Translations under genes and position numbers: made by a program
The notes under the pieces: model-generated
Databases searched by the model: none
What the model was told of the DNA's origin: nothing
The model's input: the letters and a program-made list of their open reading frames with translations, nothing else
Assembly (NCBI RefSeq): GCF_004295585.1
Contig: NZ_AP019400.1
Location: 2,075,501 to 2,139,500 of the forward strand
Length of the DNA: 64,000 nucleotides
Origin: Cohnella abietis
GTDB lineage: Bacteria; Bacillota; Bacilli; Paenibacillales; Paenibacillaceae
Direction: 5' to 3'
Shown: piece after piece, positions 1-7,798 of the stretch
How positions within the stretch are numbered: the stretch's first letter is position 1
Layout of the letters: every line of letters begins with the position of its first letter

Positions 1-13
1 TCCGGCGAGCTCC

Positions 14-415
14 TTATTTGTTTTTATTTGGGTTGAATTTCTGCTTAGCCATTCCCTTTGCCAGTCGCAGAGAATTCTCGAGCGATATCCTCATGAGCTC
101 TTTTGTTTCGTCATCCATCGGTTCCCCATGGAAAGCTAATGCCTCGTTTGAGTCCAGTTCTCCGATCATACGTTCCAAATCTGTTGCGATGTCGCGCTCT
201 TCTTTGTGGGATAACGCTTTTTCGTTCAGAGATTCTGCCGTTATGCCAAGAGTAGCACATATTTTCAAAACGTTATCTATAGAAGCATTGGCTAAATCCC
301 TTTCAATCATTGACCTAATAGTCGTATAGGCTACACCAGATGCTTTGGATAAACTCATAACATTGAACCCTTTTTCCTCGATGATCTTCGAAAGATACTC
401 GCCTCTACTTACCAC
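14..415 (-). CDS. XRE-family phage repressor
   Basis: This 133-residue protein has an N-terminal Cro/C1-type helix-turn-helix (about residues 6-62; MSLSKASGVAYTTIRSMI is the recognition part) and an acidic, Lys-rich tail without a peptidase domain. The start is GTG at 415, eight bases behind AGGAGG. It is divergent from the Cro-like gene at 611 and its promoter sits among four operator copies, so it is most likely the lysogenic repressor. Its TAA stop is part of AAGGAG, a ribosome site pointing to a further leftward gene just outside the window, often an ImmA/IrrE protease in such phages (inference). Confidence 0.85.
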   Translation of the reverse strand: MVSRGEYLSKIIEEKGFNVMSLSKASGVAYTTIRSMIERDLANASIDNVLKICATLGITAESLNEKALSHKEERDIATDLERMIGELDSNEALAFHGEPMDDETKELMRISLENSLRLAKGMAKQKFNPNKNK

Positions 416-463
416 GATAGGTTCCTCCTAATATTAGTTACGTTTTTTCGTAACATTAAACTC

Positions 464-492
464 ATAATATTATACATTTTCACCTTTGTAAA
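464..492 (-). promoter_or_regulatory. Repressor promoter
   Basis: Reading leftward, TTTACA (487-492) and TATTAT (464-469) are separated by 17 bases and lie 49 bases upstream of the repressor GTG. The promoter sits between the operators at 437-454 and 500-517, so occupancy could repress it or, from the upstream site, activate it. Confidence 0.55.
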
Positions 493-534
493 TAAAGAAT
501 ATACGTTATGTCGTAATATTTAGTCTAAAATTAG

Positions 535-563
535 TTGACTAGTTACTTATCATCGTATATATT
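535..563 (+). promoter_or_regulatory. Early rightward promoter of the phage
   Basis: TTGACT (535-540) and TATATT (558-563) are 17 bases apart. The operator at 542-559 fills the spacer and that at 574-591 covers the start region. It would drive the Cro-like gene and the early operon. Confidence 0.7.
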
Positions 564-610
564 AAGTCCAAGAGTTACGACAGTTCGTAACTTCAGGAGG
601 TGAATATAAC

Positions 611-826
611 ATGTACCCTAATTTGACAGCTGAGCTGGCGCGTAGAGGGTTAAAGCAAAAAGACATCATTCCTGTACTGAAGACAAACCGGCCGGCAACC
701 GTTTCTGAAAAATTAAATGGTAAAGCACCATTGCTACTCGACGAAGCGTTTCTGATTCAGGCAGCATTCTTTCCGGATCTGTCTCTGGGCTATTTGTTTG
801 ATAAGGATGTTAAAAACGTCCACTGA
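611..826 (+). CDS. Cro-like XRE regulator
   Basis: This 71-residue protein is almost entirely one helix-turn-helix domain (ELARRGLKQKDIIPVLKTN, then a second helix with TVSEKLNGK). The ATG at 611 follows AGGAGGTGA. As the first rightward gene facing the repressor, it fits the Cro/antirepressor position that competes for the same operators. The C-terminal half (FFPDLSLGYLFDKD) is typical of short phage XRE proteins of Firmicutes. The Cro role comes from position, not from any residue. Confidence 0.8.
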   Translation: MYPNLTAELARRGLKQKDIIPVLKTNRPATVSEKLNGKAPLLLDEAFLIQAAFFPDLSLGYLFDKDVKNVH

Positions 827-856
827 AAACGGAATGTCTGAAAGGAGGGATTCAAA

Positions 857-1123
857 GTGCTTGCTGTTCAGATTAATGAAGTAGAAGTTAAGCAGCTGTG
901 CCGTGATCGGATCACGGAGTTAGTAAAGGAAGTAGATGCCGAATACGTATTTTGGGATTCTAAGGAGCTAATGAAACGCACCTGTATGAGTTGGAACTTC
1001 ATTCAGGAACAATTCTTCTTTAACCCTAGATTTCCAAAACGGAAGGTCAATAGCAAGTGGTATTTCCCAGCTAAGGCGACCCGTAAGTTCTTGGAACAGT
1101 GGCTGGACGAACAAACCCAATAA
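857..1123 (+). CDS. Small early phage protein, excisionase/DUF771-like
   Basis: An 88-residue protein started by GTG at 857 behind AAAGGAGGG. Its centre (FWDSKELMKRTCMSWNFIQE) and the tail WYFPAKATRKFLEQWL resemble DUF771/excisionase-like winged DNA-binding proteins, which read as a helix-turn-helix followed by an aromatic beta strand and a helix. Position right after Cro is usual for that family. The assignment is by resemblance only; it could bind DNA as a regulator or act in excision. Confidence 0.6.
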   Translation: MLAVQINEVEVKQLCRDRITELVKEVDAEYVFWDSKELMKRTCMSWNFIQEQFFFNPRFPKRKVNSKWYFPAKATRKFLEQWLDEQTQ

Positions 1124-1139
1124 AGCGAGGTGAAAACGG

Positions 1140-1409
1140 ATGATATTAACGGGCGTGGGTAAGGTAGTCCGCGAGGATGCCGAAACAATCGTAATCGATG
1201 AGGGAGACGGCATCGCAACATACAGCAAGCGGTTTTACCGGCTGCCGATTGATCGTAGTGTTGCGGTAGATTGCTGTGAGGTACCTTGGATCATGGATGC
1301 ATGTAATGGCGATGTAAGCGAGTCGGATCGGTGGTTGTTGCCACATTTTACTTTGGAAGATGCGGTCACATCGTATGCAGCGTATCAGATGGCTCCGGTG
1401 CGGTCATGA
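1140..1409 (+). CDS. Hypothetical early phage protein
   Basis: An 89-residue acidic protein started at ATG 1140 behind a good GAGGTG site. The N-terminal part looks like a small beta barrel (VGKVVREDAETIVIDEG); the centre has two adjacent Cys (AVDCCEVPW). I recognise no family. Its stop overlaps the ATG of the next gene (ATGA at 1406-1409), so the two are translationally coupled. Confidence 0.6.
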   Translation: MILTGVGKVVREDAETIVIDEGDGIATYSKRFYRLPIDRSVAVDCCEVPWIMDACNGDVSESDRWLLPHFTLEDAVTSYAAYQMAPVRS

Positions 1410-1540
1410 GCTGGCTTGGTTGGGTAGTGGTGGCAGTCGGTATTGGCATTATGGTATTTACAGCAGTGATGTTTATAGCGTTGGCAAAGACCTTTAAGCA
1501 GTCGGACAAGCGTGCTGAGTTGTTTAGAGACAAGCAGTAA
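1406..1540 (+). CDS. Small single-pass membrane protein
   Basis: This 44-residue protein starts at the ATG that overlaps the previous stop. It has one clear membrane segment (WVVVAVGIGIMVFTAVMFIA) and then a basic cytoplasmic tail (KTFKQSDKRAELFRDKQ). A longer reading from 1331 in the same frame is unlikely because it lies inside the upstream gene and has no ribosome site. Function unknown; small membrane proteins in early phage operons sometimes act in host takeover or exclusion. Confidence 0.6.
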   Translation: MSWLGWVVVAVGIGIMVFTAVMFIALAKTFKQSDKRAELFRDKQ

Positions 1541-1553
1541 GGAGTTGCTTCTA

Positions 1554-2300
1554 TTGCAAGCACAGGTTATGCCGTCAATTAACGATCTGATTAAGCAAGG
1601 CGCGATATTCTTTGTCTCTCATTCAGGTGGCAGGGACAGCCAGGCGATGTACGCGAAGGTTCGAGAGATCGTCCCTTATGAGCAAATAGTTGTCGTACAC
1701 GCAGATCTAGGAGAGGTTGAGTGGTCAGGAGTCCAGGATCACATCTGGGCTAATGTGACTCACGGTGTAAATGTGGTACGAGCTGGCAAGACGCTTCTAG
1801 GGATGGTTGAGCAACGCGGCATGTGGCCATCCAGTAGTTGCCGACAGTGCACCAGTGACCTAAAGCGTGGCCCGATTATGAAATTCATCAGGCAGTATCT
1901 CAGGGATCGCGGACTACGAATCGCTGTTAACTGCATGGGTCTTCGTGCTGCAGAGTCCACAGCGAGAGCAAAGAAGATTCCGTTTCGCTTCAACACATCC
2001 GAGAGCTGCGGTCACCGCGACGTATGGGATTGGTTGCCGATATTTGATCTTTCTACAGCTGAAGTGTTCCAGGTAATAGCTGACGCTGGACAAAAGCCTT
2101 TCTGGACCTACGAACGTAACGAGCGCTTATCCTGTGTGTTTTGCATCATGGGGTCGCTAAACGACCTTCGTCATGGAGCAGAGAAGAATCCAGAACTGTA
2201 CAAGCGATATGTTGAGCTTGAAAAGCAGATTGGTCACACGATGTTTATGAAGGGTAAGCAGCCTGTTTATCTTGAGGACCATATCGGCATCAAGGCTTGA
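1554..2300 (+). CDS. PAPS reductase-family PP-loop protein
   Basis: A 248-residue protein with the PP-loop SGGRDS at about residues 24-29, the nucleotide site of the phosphoadenosine-phosphosulfate reductase and ATP pyrophosphatase superfamily. Cysteines follow in SSCRQCTSDLKRGP and CVFCIMGS, suggesting an iron-sulfur or zinc site as in phage and DndC-like members. I chose TTG 1554, nine bases behind AAGGAG, over an upstream ATG with no ribosome site. In phages these proteins are thought to act in DNA or tRNA modification or sulfur chemistry; the substrate here cannot be told. Confidence 0.75.
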   Translation: MQAQVMPSINDLIKQGAIFFVSHSGGRDSQAMYAKVREIVPYEQIVVVHADLGEVEWSGVQDHIWANVTHGVNVVRAGKTLLGMVEQRGMWPSSSCRQCTSDLKRGPIMKFIRQYLRDRGLRIAVNCMGLRAAESTARAKKIPFRFNTSESCGHRDVWDWLPIFDLSTAEVFQVIADAGQKPFWTYERNERLSCVFCIMGSLNDLRHGAEKNPELYKRYVELEKQIGHTMFMKGKQPVYLEDHIGIKA

Positions 2301-2332
2301 TCGGTTGATTCTATAAGGGAGGTGAGAAGAGT

Positions 2333-2479
2333 ATGGGAGAAGCTAGACGCCGAAAGCTGGCAGGTAACACGGAGCCGAACAAGCAATGGCACCAACGAAA
2401 AGCTATTGATCGTTACGCGCATAAAGTCGCGGTGCAGGAGCGTGCTGAGGCACGGGCTAAAAATGCAATGCGGAAATAA
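2333..2479 (+). CDS. Very small basic phage protein
   Basis: A 48-residue, strongly basic protein (starts MGEARRRKLAGNTEPNKQW). ATG 2333 lies behind GGGAGGTGAG. Short proteins beginning MGEARRRK occur in early regions of Gram-positive phages. A longer reading in another frame over the same bases lacks a ribosome site. A bulged hairpin follows at about 2487-2513. Function unknown; the charge suggests nucleic acid contact. Confidence 0.6.
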   Translation: MGEARRRKLAGNTEPNKQWHQRKAIDRYAHKVAVQERAEARAKNAMRK

Positions 2480-2583
2480 AAAACAGCCTGATCGGGTTGC
2501 ACCCCGAATCAGACCTGAAGCAAGACAAAAAACTTATGCCGACAGTATATCATACTCGGCTCGAAATCGGGAGGATTTTATTT

Positions 2584-2841
2584 ATGAAAGCAACTGGAAT
2601 TGTTCGTCGTATTGACGACCTTGGACGTGTAGTAATCCCGAAAGAAATGCGCCGTACGCTTGGTGTAGCAAATGGGGATCCGATAGAGTTTTTCGTCGAA
2701 GGTGATCGCATCATTCTTCGCAAGTACAATCCAGGCTGCGTAATGTGTGGCAGCGTGACTGACGTTAAGGAATTGCGTGGCAAATCAATTTGTGCCAGCT
2801 GTGTTTCAGAGATTGTGGAGAGTGTTGGTGCCCGAGTATGA
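2584..2841 (+). CDS. AbrB/SpoVT-type regulator with Cys cluster
   Basis: An 85-residue protein. Residues 1-45 are a swapped-hairpin AbrB domain (MKATGIVRRIDDLGRVVIPK, DPIEFFVEGDRIILRKY). The rest holds CVMCGS and CASC, a four-Cys pattern that should bind zinc. ATG 2584 follows GGGAGG; an upstream in-frame ATG at 2497 lacks one. AbrB proteins are dimeric DNA-binding transition-state regulators; a phage copy may tune host or phage promoters. Its stop overlaps the next start. Confidence 0.85.
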   Translation: MKATGIVRRIDDLGRVVIPKEMRRTLGVANGDPIEFFVEGDRIILRKYNPGCVMCGSVTDVKELRGKSICASCVSEIVESVGARV

Positions 2842-3038
2842 TTTCTGTCGCTCGTAAGCCTCGTAAGCTGGAACAACAGCTTCGCGCAAAGATCATCTTG
2901 ATCTTGCCTGATTGCAAGGTTTGCGGTAAACGGATGGATGGTAAGTTCCTACGTCCGTTTCCCGGTGCGCCAGACATCAAAGCATGCCCGATTTGCATTA
3001 CGGAAGGTACGGTGGATGTAAATGTCTATAGCCACTAA
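2838..3038 (+). CDS. Small zinc-knuckle phage protein
   Basis: A 66-residue protein whose ATG overlaps the AbrB-like stop (ATGA). It is basic at the N-terminus (ARKPRKLEQQLRAK) and carries two Cys pairs, CKVCGKRMDG and CPICI, which look like one treble-clef or ribbon zinc site. Upstream in-frame ATG at 2790 would need translation inside the AbrB gene and is unlikely. Function unknown. Confidence 0.6.
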   Translation: MISVARKPRKLEQQLRAKIILILPDCKVCGKRMDGKFLRPFPGAPDIKACPICITEGTVDVNVYSH

Positions 3039-3336
3039 TCCTGATACGCGTGACCTTGACGCTGATCTAGCTGTCTGTGAGGCGGCTACTCCGGGGCCGT
3101 ATCGACTCACTCCTTGCTCCTGTGGTAAGTGTGATCTCGTTTTCATTAGTCTATCACGCAGTGGTGGTCTACTTTTACCGGGAGATGCTAGATTCATAGC
3201 CGAAGCACGCACAGGATGGCCACATGCCATTAACCGAGCCCAAGAAGCTGAGCGTGAGAATGTCCGTCTTCGCAATGAGCTAGATGCACTGCAGCTTGAG
3301 GTTAACCAGCAACACCGTAGCGCTTGCTACGACTGA
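3022..3336 (+). CDS. Hypothetical phage protein with Ea22-like features
   Basis: A 104-residue protein starting at ATG 3022 inside the end of the previous gene. The segment CEAATPGPYRL... ARFIAEARTGWPHAINR followed by a coiled coil (AEREN VRLRNELDALQLEVN) is typical of phage proteins of the Ead/Ea22 type, whose role is unknown. CSCGKC in the middle may bind metal. Confidence 0.6.
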   Translation: MSIATNPDTRDLDADLAVCEAATPGPYRLTPCSCGKCDLVFISLSRSGGLLLPGDARFIAEARTGWPHAINRAQEAERENVRLRNELDALQLEVNQQHRSACYD

Positions 3337-3349
3337 GAGGGTGATCGAA

Positions 3350-4252
3350 TTGGCGCGAAGATCGTGTATCATCGCTGAATGTTCTAATTGTACTCATAGT
3401 ATTCAATTACCAGTTAGACCAGATTCACTTCTTAGATGTCCGAAGTGCCAAAGCGTGATGCGGGTGTATTCTTCGGATTTGCCATTAGCAAAGATTATCG
3501 AAAACAGATCGATTATTCCGAAGGAGGAAAAGGAAATGTCGACTATACCAGAAGGACAGACAGTCGAACGCTTCGTCCCTGATAAAAAGGAATTTTTGTT
3601 GCAAATCGCTGCAGGCAAGTCTGTTAGCAAGATTGAGCGCATGTGGAATATGAATCCCGGATCACTCCATTACTGGGTTGGGAAGTGGGAGTGGAAAGGG
3701 ATCAAGCCTGATCGTGCACAGCAATTGCTTGATGAGATGGCGATCGATGGTGAAGCTCCTGTATCCAAGCCGGGATTGCTTGCTTTGAACGAGCTGAACA
3801 AACAGGAAGCTGAAATCACTGAGCTGAACAGTAGGCTCCAACTGGCATTAGAACGGATAGAGACACTGACGGAAACTACTAATAATGCCCTTGATAGAAA
3901 TACGGCTCTGATACAAGAACGTGATGATTACAAGCAGGCTGCCATGGATTTAGAGAGCAAGATTGATACGCAGTCAGATCAACAGGCAGAGATTGAACGG
4001 CTTCGTACTGAGCTCGAAGAGCTCGAGAGTGATCGGCAGATCCTTCTAGCGACTATTGATCTGGCATCGGCGGCATCGATCCTGGAAGAGAATGTTCCAG
4101 TACCTAAGCTTGCAGGTCGATCGATTCACACAGAGATTGATGCGCCTACTGAACAGATTGTGGACGAGCTGGCTGCTTTGATCAGCTATATTCGTTCCGG
4201 TAACGGTGAGAGGTTCTTACTTGACCTGCAGCTCAATGAGGTGACGGCATGA
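3350..4252 (+). CDS. Zinc-ribbon and coiled-coil phage protein, two possible starts
   Basis: Read from TTG 3350 (behind GAGAGGGTGA) the product is 300 residues: an N-terminal ribbon (CSNC..., CPKC), a helix-turn-helix-like part (KSVSKIERMWNMNPGSLHYW), then a long coiled coil. Inside the frame ATG 3536 has an even better site (AAGGAGG, about eight bases away) and would give a 238-residue form without the ribbon. Both may be made. The family is not recognised; the DNA-binding look and coiled coil suggest a regulator or structural organiser. It is coupled to the next gene by ATGA. Confidence 0.6.
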   Translation: MARRSCIIAECSNCTHSIQLPVRPDSLLRCPKCQSVMRVYSSDLPLAKIIENRSIIPKEEKEMSTIPEGQTVERFVPDKKEFLLQIAAGKSVSKIERMWNMNPGSLHYWVGKWEWKGIKPDRAQQLLDEMAIDGEAPVSKPGLLALNELNKQEAEITELNSRLQLALERIETLTETTNNALDRNTALIQERDDYKQAAMDLESKIDTQSDQQAEIERLRTELEELESDRQILLATIDLASAASILEENVPVPKLAGRSIHTEIDAPTEQIVDELAALISYIRSGNGERFLLDLQLNEVTA

Positions 4253-4767
4253 ATATCAATATCAAGGAACTGTGCAGGCAGATTAAGAAAAGCCATAACT
4301 TCATATGGACATTAAAGGAAGGCGTTCATTACTTAACAAATAGGCATTGGGCAATACGGTACGAGGAATTGCCACGTGAAGTGTTAGTCCAATTGTTCGC
4401 GATCTATGCGGAAATTCCTGAACAGGGCAAAGCGCTTGTTTATCAAAGCGGTACCGGAGTATCTCATATGGATGAAGTTGACGTCAAGAAAATCTTTGAT
4501 AATGCTTCAAAGGACCAATTCATCGGCGAGGTAACGTCATTCATAAAAGTTTCTGGAGACTTGAGAATGCGGGTTATCAAGATAAACGGTCAGTTTATTT
4601 ACTTGAACGAGGAATACTTAAAAATTCTATCTGATATTGAGTCATCCCAACCATATGGGAAAGGTCAACTCAGACCTTTAACCTTCTTTGATAACATGTT
4701 TCTCGTTCTTCCTTATCGAACAACAACTGTTGATGTAGAGATTTTGCAAAAATTGATAGCCATCTAA
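4249..4767 (+). CDS. Hypothetical phage protein
   Basis: A 172-residue protein starting at the ATG that overlaps the previous stop. The first 50 residues look helical and DNA-binding-like (IKELCRQIKKSHNFIWTLKE); the rest is mixed alpha/beta with no motif I can name. It lies directly before the AAA ATPase and belongs to the same operon. Confidence 0.55.
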   Translation: MNINIKELCRQIKKSHNFIWTLKEGVHYLTNRHWAIRYEELPREVLVQLFAIYAEIPEQGKALVYQSGTGVSHMDEVDVKKIFDNASKDQFIGEVTSFIKVSGDLRMRVIKINGQFIYLNEEYLKILSDIESSQPYGKGQLRPLTFFDNMFLVLPYRTTTVDVEILQKLIAI

Positions 4768-4790
4768 CCTAAGAGGGGAAGCGCATAAGT

Positions 4791-6101
4791 ATGATCAAAA
4801 TTAATAAATTAGAAATCGAAAACGTGAAGCGCGTTAAGGCAGTCAAGATTGAGCCGACTGCTTCCGGATTGACGATAGTCGGTGGTCGTAATAACCAGGG
4901 CAAAACCAGTGTGTTGGATTCCATCGCATGGGGCTTGGGTGGCAACAAATATCGCCCTTCCCAACCCGATCGGGAAGGATCGGTTGTACCACCATTTCTG
5001 AGCATAACCCTTTCCAATGGGCTAGTGGTCGAGCGTAAGGGGAAGAACAGCGATCTGAAGGTCATTGATCCGAATGGGGTCAAAGGGGGTCAGCAGCTCC
5101 TTGATAGCTTCGTGGAAGAGTTGGCCATCGATCTGCCGAAGTTCATGAGCGCGAAGAGCGGAGAGAAAGCTAATATCCTTCTTCGGATTATCGGCGTTGG
5201 TCAGCAGCTACACGAACTTGAAGTCAAGGAACAGGAGATTTACAACAGGCGTCATACCATTGGGCAGATCGCAGACCAGAAAGCGAAGTTTGCCAAGGAG
5301 CAGACTTACTTCCCGGATGCACCGAAGGAGCCTGTTTCCGCTTCTGAGCTGATTCAGCAGCAACAAGGGATACTTGCTCGTAATGGTGAGAATCATCGTA
5401 AGCGTCAGCAACTTTTGCAGATTAAAACGCTTTACGGGAGTTTGTCTGAAGAGATTGTACATTTAAAAGAGAAGTTGCAGGCTGCTGAAGCTAGATTTGA
5501 GCAGACCGCTTATGACTTGGAGATTGCCAAAAAGGATTCCCTCGAATTGCAGGACGAGTCAACTGCTGAGTTGGAATCTAACATTCGTCAGATTGATGAG
5601 ATTAACCGTAAGGTCAGGGCTAACCTGGACAAGGACAAGGCTGAGACCGACGCTAGCGATTACCGGGTCCAGTATGACCAGTTGACTGCTGCCATCAATG
5701 ATATTCGCACGCAGAAGACGGACCTCTTAACTAACGCGAATTTGCCACTTGAAGGTTTATCTGTTGCAGAGGGTGAGCTGATTTACCACGGCAAAAAGTG
5801 GGATAACATGAGTGGTTCTGATCAGCTTAAAGTGTCTACTGCTATCGTGCGCAAGCTTAAACCCAACTGCGGATTCATCCTGCTGGACAAGCTCGAGCAA
5901 ATGGATTTGGAGACGTTGAAAGAGTTTGGCCAGTGGTTGGAACAGGAAGGTTTGCAAGCTATCGCAACCCGCGTAAGCACGGGCGAAGAATGCTCCATTA
6001 TCATCGAGGATGGTTATGTAGCTGGACAGGAAGACATTCAATTGCAAAAGCCACCCGGGGAAATTGATCCGGGTCCATCATGGAAAGTAGGTGAATTCTG
6101 A
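4791..6101 (+). CDS. SbcC/RecN-like AAA ATPase
   Basis: A 436-residue ATPase with Walker A GGRNNQGKTS at residues 31-40, a central coiled coil (about 130-310), a signature-like segment (NMSGSDQLK) and a Walker B-like FILLDKLEQMD. The layout, two ATPase halves around a coiled coil, is that of SbcC/RecN/RecF proteins. The usual catalytic Glu after the Walker B Asp is replaced by Lys (LLDKLE), so hydrolysis may be altered. Its stop overlaps the ATG of the Sak4-like gene, which fits a joint role in phage recombination. Confidence 0.8.
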   Translation: MIKINKLEIENVKRVKAVKIEPTASGLTIVGGRNNQGKTSVLDSIAWGLGGNKYRPSQPDREGSVVPPFLSITLSNGLVVERKGKNSDLKVIDPNGVKGGQQLLDSFVEELAIDLPKFMSAKSGEKANILLRIIGVGQQLHELEVKEQEIYNRRHTIGQIADQKAKFAKEQTYFPDAPKEPVSASELIQQQQGILARNGENHRKRQQLLQIKTLYGSLSEEIVHLKEKLQAAEARFEQTAYDLEIAKKDSLELQDESTAELESNIRQIDEINRKVRANLDKDKAETDASDYRVQYDQLTAAINDIRTQKTDLLTNANLPLEGLSVAEGELIYHGKKWDNMSGSDQLKVSTAIVRKLKPNCGFILLDKLEQMDLETLKEFGQWLEQEGLQAIATRVSTGEECSIIIEDGYVAGQEDIQLQKPPGEIDPGPSWKVGEF

Positions 6102-7177
6102 TGCAAGTCATCAGCGGTAAGGTTCAGAAGGCAAAGAAGGTTGTTATATACGGTCCAGAAGGCATAGGGAAATCTTCGTTAGCAGCTCAGTTCCCGCGTC
6201 CAATCTTTATCGACACTGAGGGTTCGACCACGGAAATGAGCGTCGATCGTCTTCCTAAGCCGTCGAGCTGGGAAATGCTCAAGCAACAGGTGAATTGGGT
6301 TAAGCAGCAAGGTAATAGGTTTGGCTCTCTTGTCATCGACACGATAGACTGGGCGGAAATGTTATGCATTGAAAATGTGTGTGCATCGCATGGGAAAAAT
6401 GGTGTTGAAGATTTTGGTTTCGGCAAGGGTTACGTTTACGTGGCGGAGGAGTTAGGACGATTTCTTAACTTACTTAGCGACGTCGTTGAATCAGGTATTC
6501 ATGTCGTATTGACTGCTCATGCGCAGATCATTAAGTTCGAGCAGCCTGACGAGATGGGAGCCTATGATCGCTACCAGCTCAAGCTCGGGCAAAAGACCGG
6601 TTCAAGGACAGCGCCGCTCGTCAAGGAATGGGCTGATATGGTCCTGTTCGTCAATTACAAGACCTTTTCGGTTGCTGTTGACAAGGATGGTAAAAAGAAC
6701 AAGGCGCAAGGCGGCATTCGTACCGTTTACGCAACGCACCATCCAGCCTGGGACGCGAAAAACCGCCATGGGCTTCCGGATGAGTTTCCGTTGGATTATA
6801 CACAGATTGCTCATATCTTCAATGGAAGTGTTTCGTCTGTTACACAGCAGCCTGCGTCTACTCCGGTAACGCAGTATACGCCGCCGCCAGCAGTAGATAC
6901 TTCATCACAATCGGTATCACAGTCGGCATCACCTCCACCGGCTACTGCTACAGGTGATCCGTTTCTGGCGAATATCCCACGTCCATTACTAGATTTGATG
7001 ACCGCACATCAAGTTACAGATATAGAGATTCAGACTGTGGTGAGCAAAAAAGGCTATTATCCTTTCGATACGCCTATCGGTAATTATGATCCGACCTTCA
7101 TCACTGGCGTACTGGTTGGTGCATGGCAAAAGGTGTTCGAGATGATTCAGGAAGCACGTAAGGATTTGCCATTTTAA
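6101..7177 (+). CDS. Sak4-like RecA-fold annealing protein (AAA_24)
   Basis: A 358-residue nucleotide-binding protein with Walker A GPEGIGKS (18-25), a Walker B-like LVIDTIDW near residue 80, and the FIDTEGS segment of phage AAA_24 proteins. These are RecA-like single-strand annealing proteins (Sak4 group) that work with the phage SSB. Residues about 250-290 are a Pro/Ser/Thr/Gln-rich linker before a short C-terminal helical domain. The next gene encodes an SSB-type DUF669 protein, the usual partner. Confidence 0.8.
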   Translation: MQVISGKVQKAKKVVIYGPEGIGKSSLAAQFPRPIFIDTEGSTTEMSVDRLPKPSSWEMLKQQVNWVKQQGNRFGSLVIDTIDWAEMLCIENVCASHGKNGVEDFGFGKGYVYVAEELGRFLNLLSDVVESGIHVVLTAHAQIIKFEQPDEMGAYDRYQLKLGQKTGSRTAPLVKEWADMVLFVNYKTFSVAVDKDGKKNKAQGGIRTVYATHHPAWDAKNRHGLPDEFPLDYTQIAHIFNGSVSSVTQQPASTPVTQYTPPPAVDTSSQSVSQSASPPPATATGDPFLANIPRPLLDLMTAHQVTDIEIQTVVSKKGYYPFDTPIGNYDPTFITGVLVGAWQKVFEMIQEARKDLPF

Positions 7178-7198
7178 TTACAACAGGAGGAATTATAC

Positions 7199-7789
7199 AT
7201 GAGTAATGAACGCGAATTAGGTTGGGACGATGAGATACAAAAGGACGGTGGGGGAGGTTTTACCCTCCTTCCTGCAGGAGACTATAACTTCACAGTGGCG
7301 AAATTTGAACGCAGCCGCTTTTCTGGTAGCGAAAAAATGCCGGCCTGCAATCAGGCAAAGATTGAACTAACGGTTCATTCTCCACAGGGGGATGTGATGG
7401 TCATGCACAATCTGTTCCTGCATACGAAGACGGAAGGGTTACTGTCCAATTTTTTCTCAGCAATCGGGCAAAAACGCAAGGGTGAGCCTTTACGCATGAA
7501 TTGGAATGCCGTTGTCGGGTCAAAAGGCCGTTTAAAGCTTGAGGTTCGAAACTACACGCATAAAGGCGAAGAACGTTCGAACAATCAGGTAAAGAGCTTT
7601 TATGCCTACGAAGATGCATTCCCAAATGGTCAGCCGCCGCAACAAACCTATCAGCAGCCGCCACAACAACAAAATAACCAACAACCTCAACATCAGCAAT
7701 CCTATCAACAACCACAATATCAGCAGCCGAATAACCAAGCACCGTTTCCAGGTGCGCAAAACAGCGGGTTTACTCCCGGGCAGTTCTAG
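7199..7789 (+). CDS. DUF669 phage SSB-like protein
   Basis: A 196-residue protein behind AGGAGGAATT. Residues 1-145 fit DUF669 (LGWDDEIQKDGGGGFTLLPA then a beta-rich OB-like core and GRLKLEVRNY). The tail from about 148 is a Gln/Pro/Asn low-complexity stretch, as in single-stranded DNA-binding proteins that use a disordered tail to recruit partners. Expected to coat ssDNA during recombination and replication. Confidence 0.8.
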   Translation: MSNERELGWDDEIQKDGGGGFTLLPAGDYNFTVAKFERSRFSGSEKMPACNQAKIELTVHSPQGDVMVMHNLFLHTKTEGLLSNFFSAIGQKRKGEPLRMNWNAVVGSKGRLKLEVRNYTHKGEERSNNQVKSFYAYEDAFPNGQPPQQTYQQPPQQQNNQQPQHQQSYQQPQYQQPNNQAPFPGAQNSGFTPGQF

Positions 7790-7798
7790 GGGGCGCCT

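Larger units (their letters stand above)
437..591. promoter_or_regulatory. Four-site repressor operator cluster
   Basis: Two perfect inverted repeats GTTACG-N6-CGTAAC lie at 437-454 and 574-591. Two degenerate copies with the same 6-6-6 layout lie at 500-517 (TATACG..CGTAAT) and 542-559 (GTTACT..CGTATA). Centre-to-centre distances are 63, 42 and 32 bases, close to 6, 4 and 3 helical turns. The rightmost copies flank or overlap the -10 of the rightward promoter, as expected for CI/Cro control. Confidence 0.75.
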
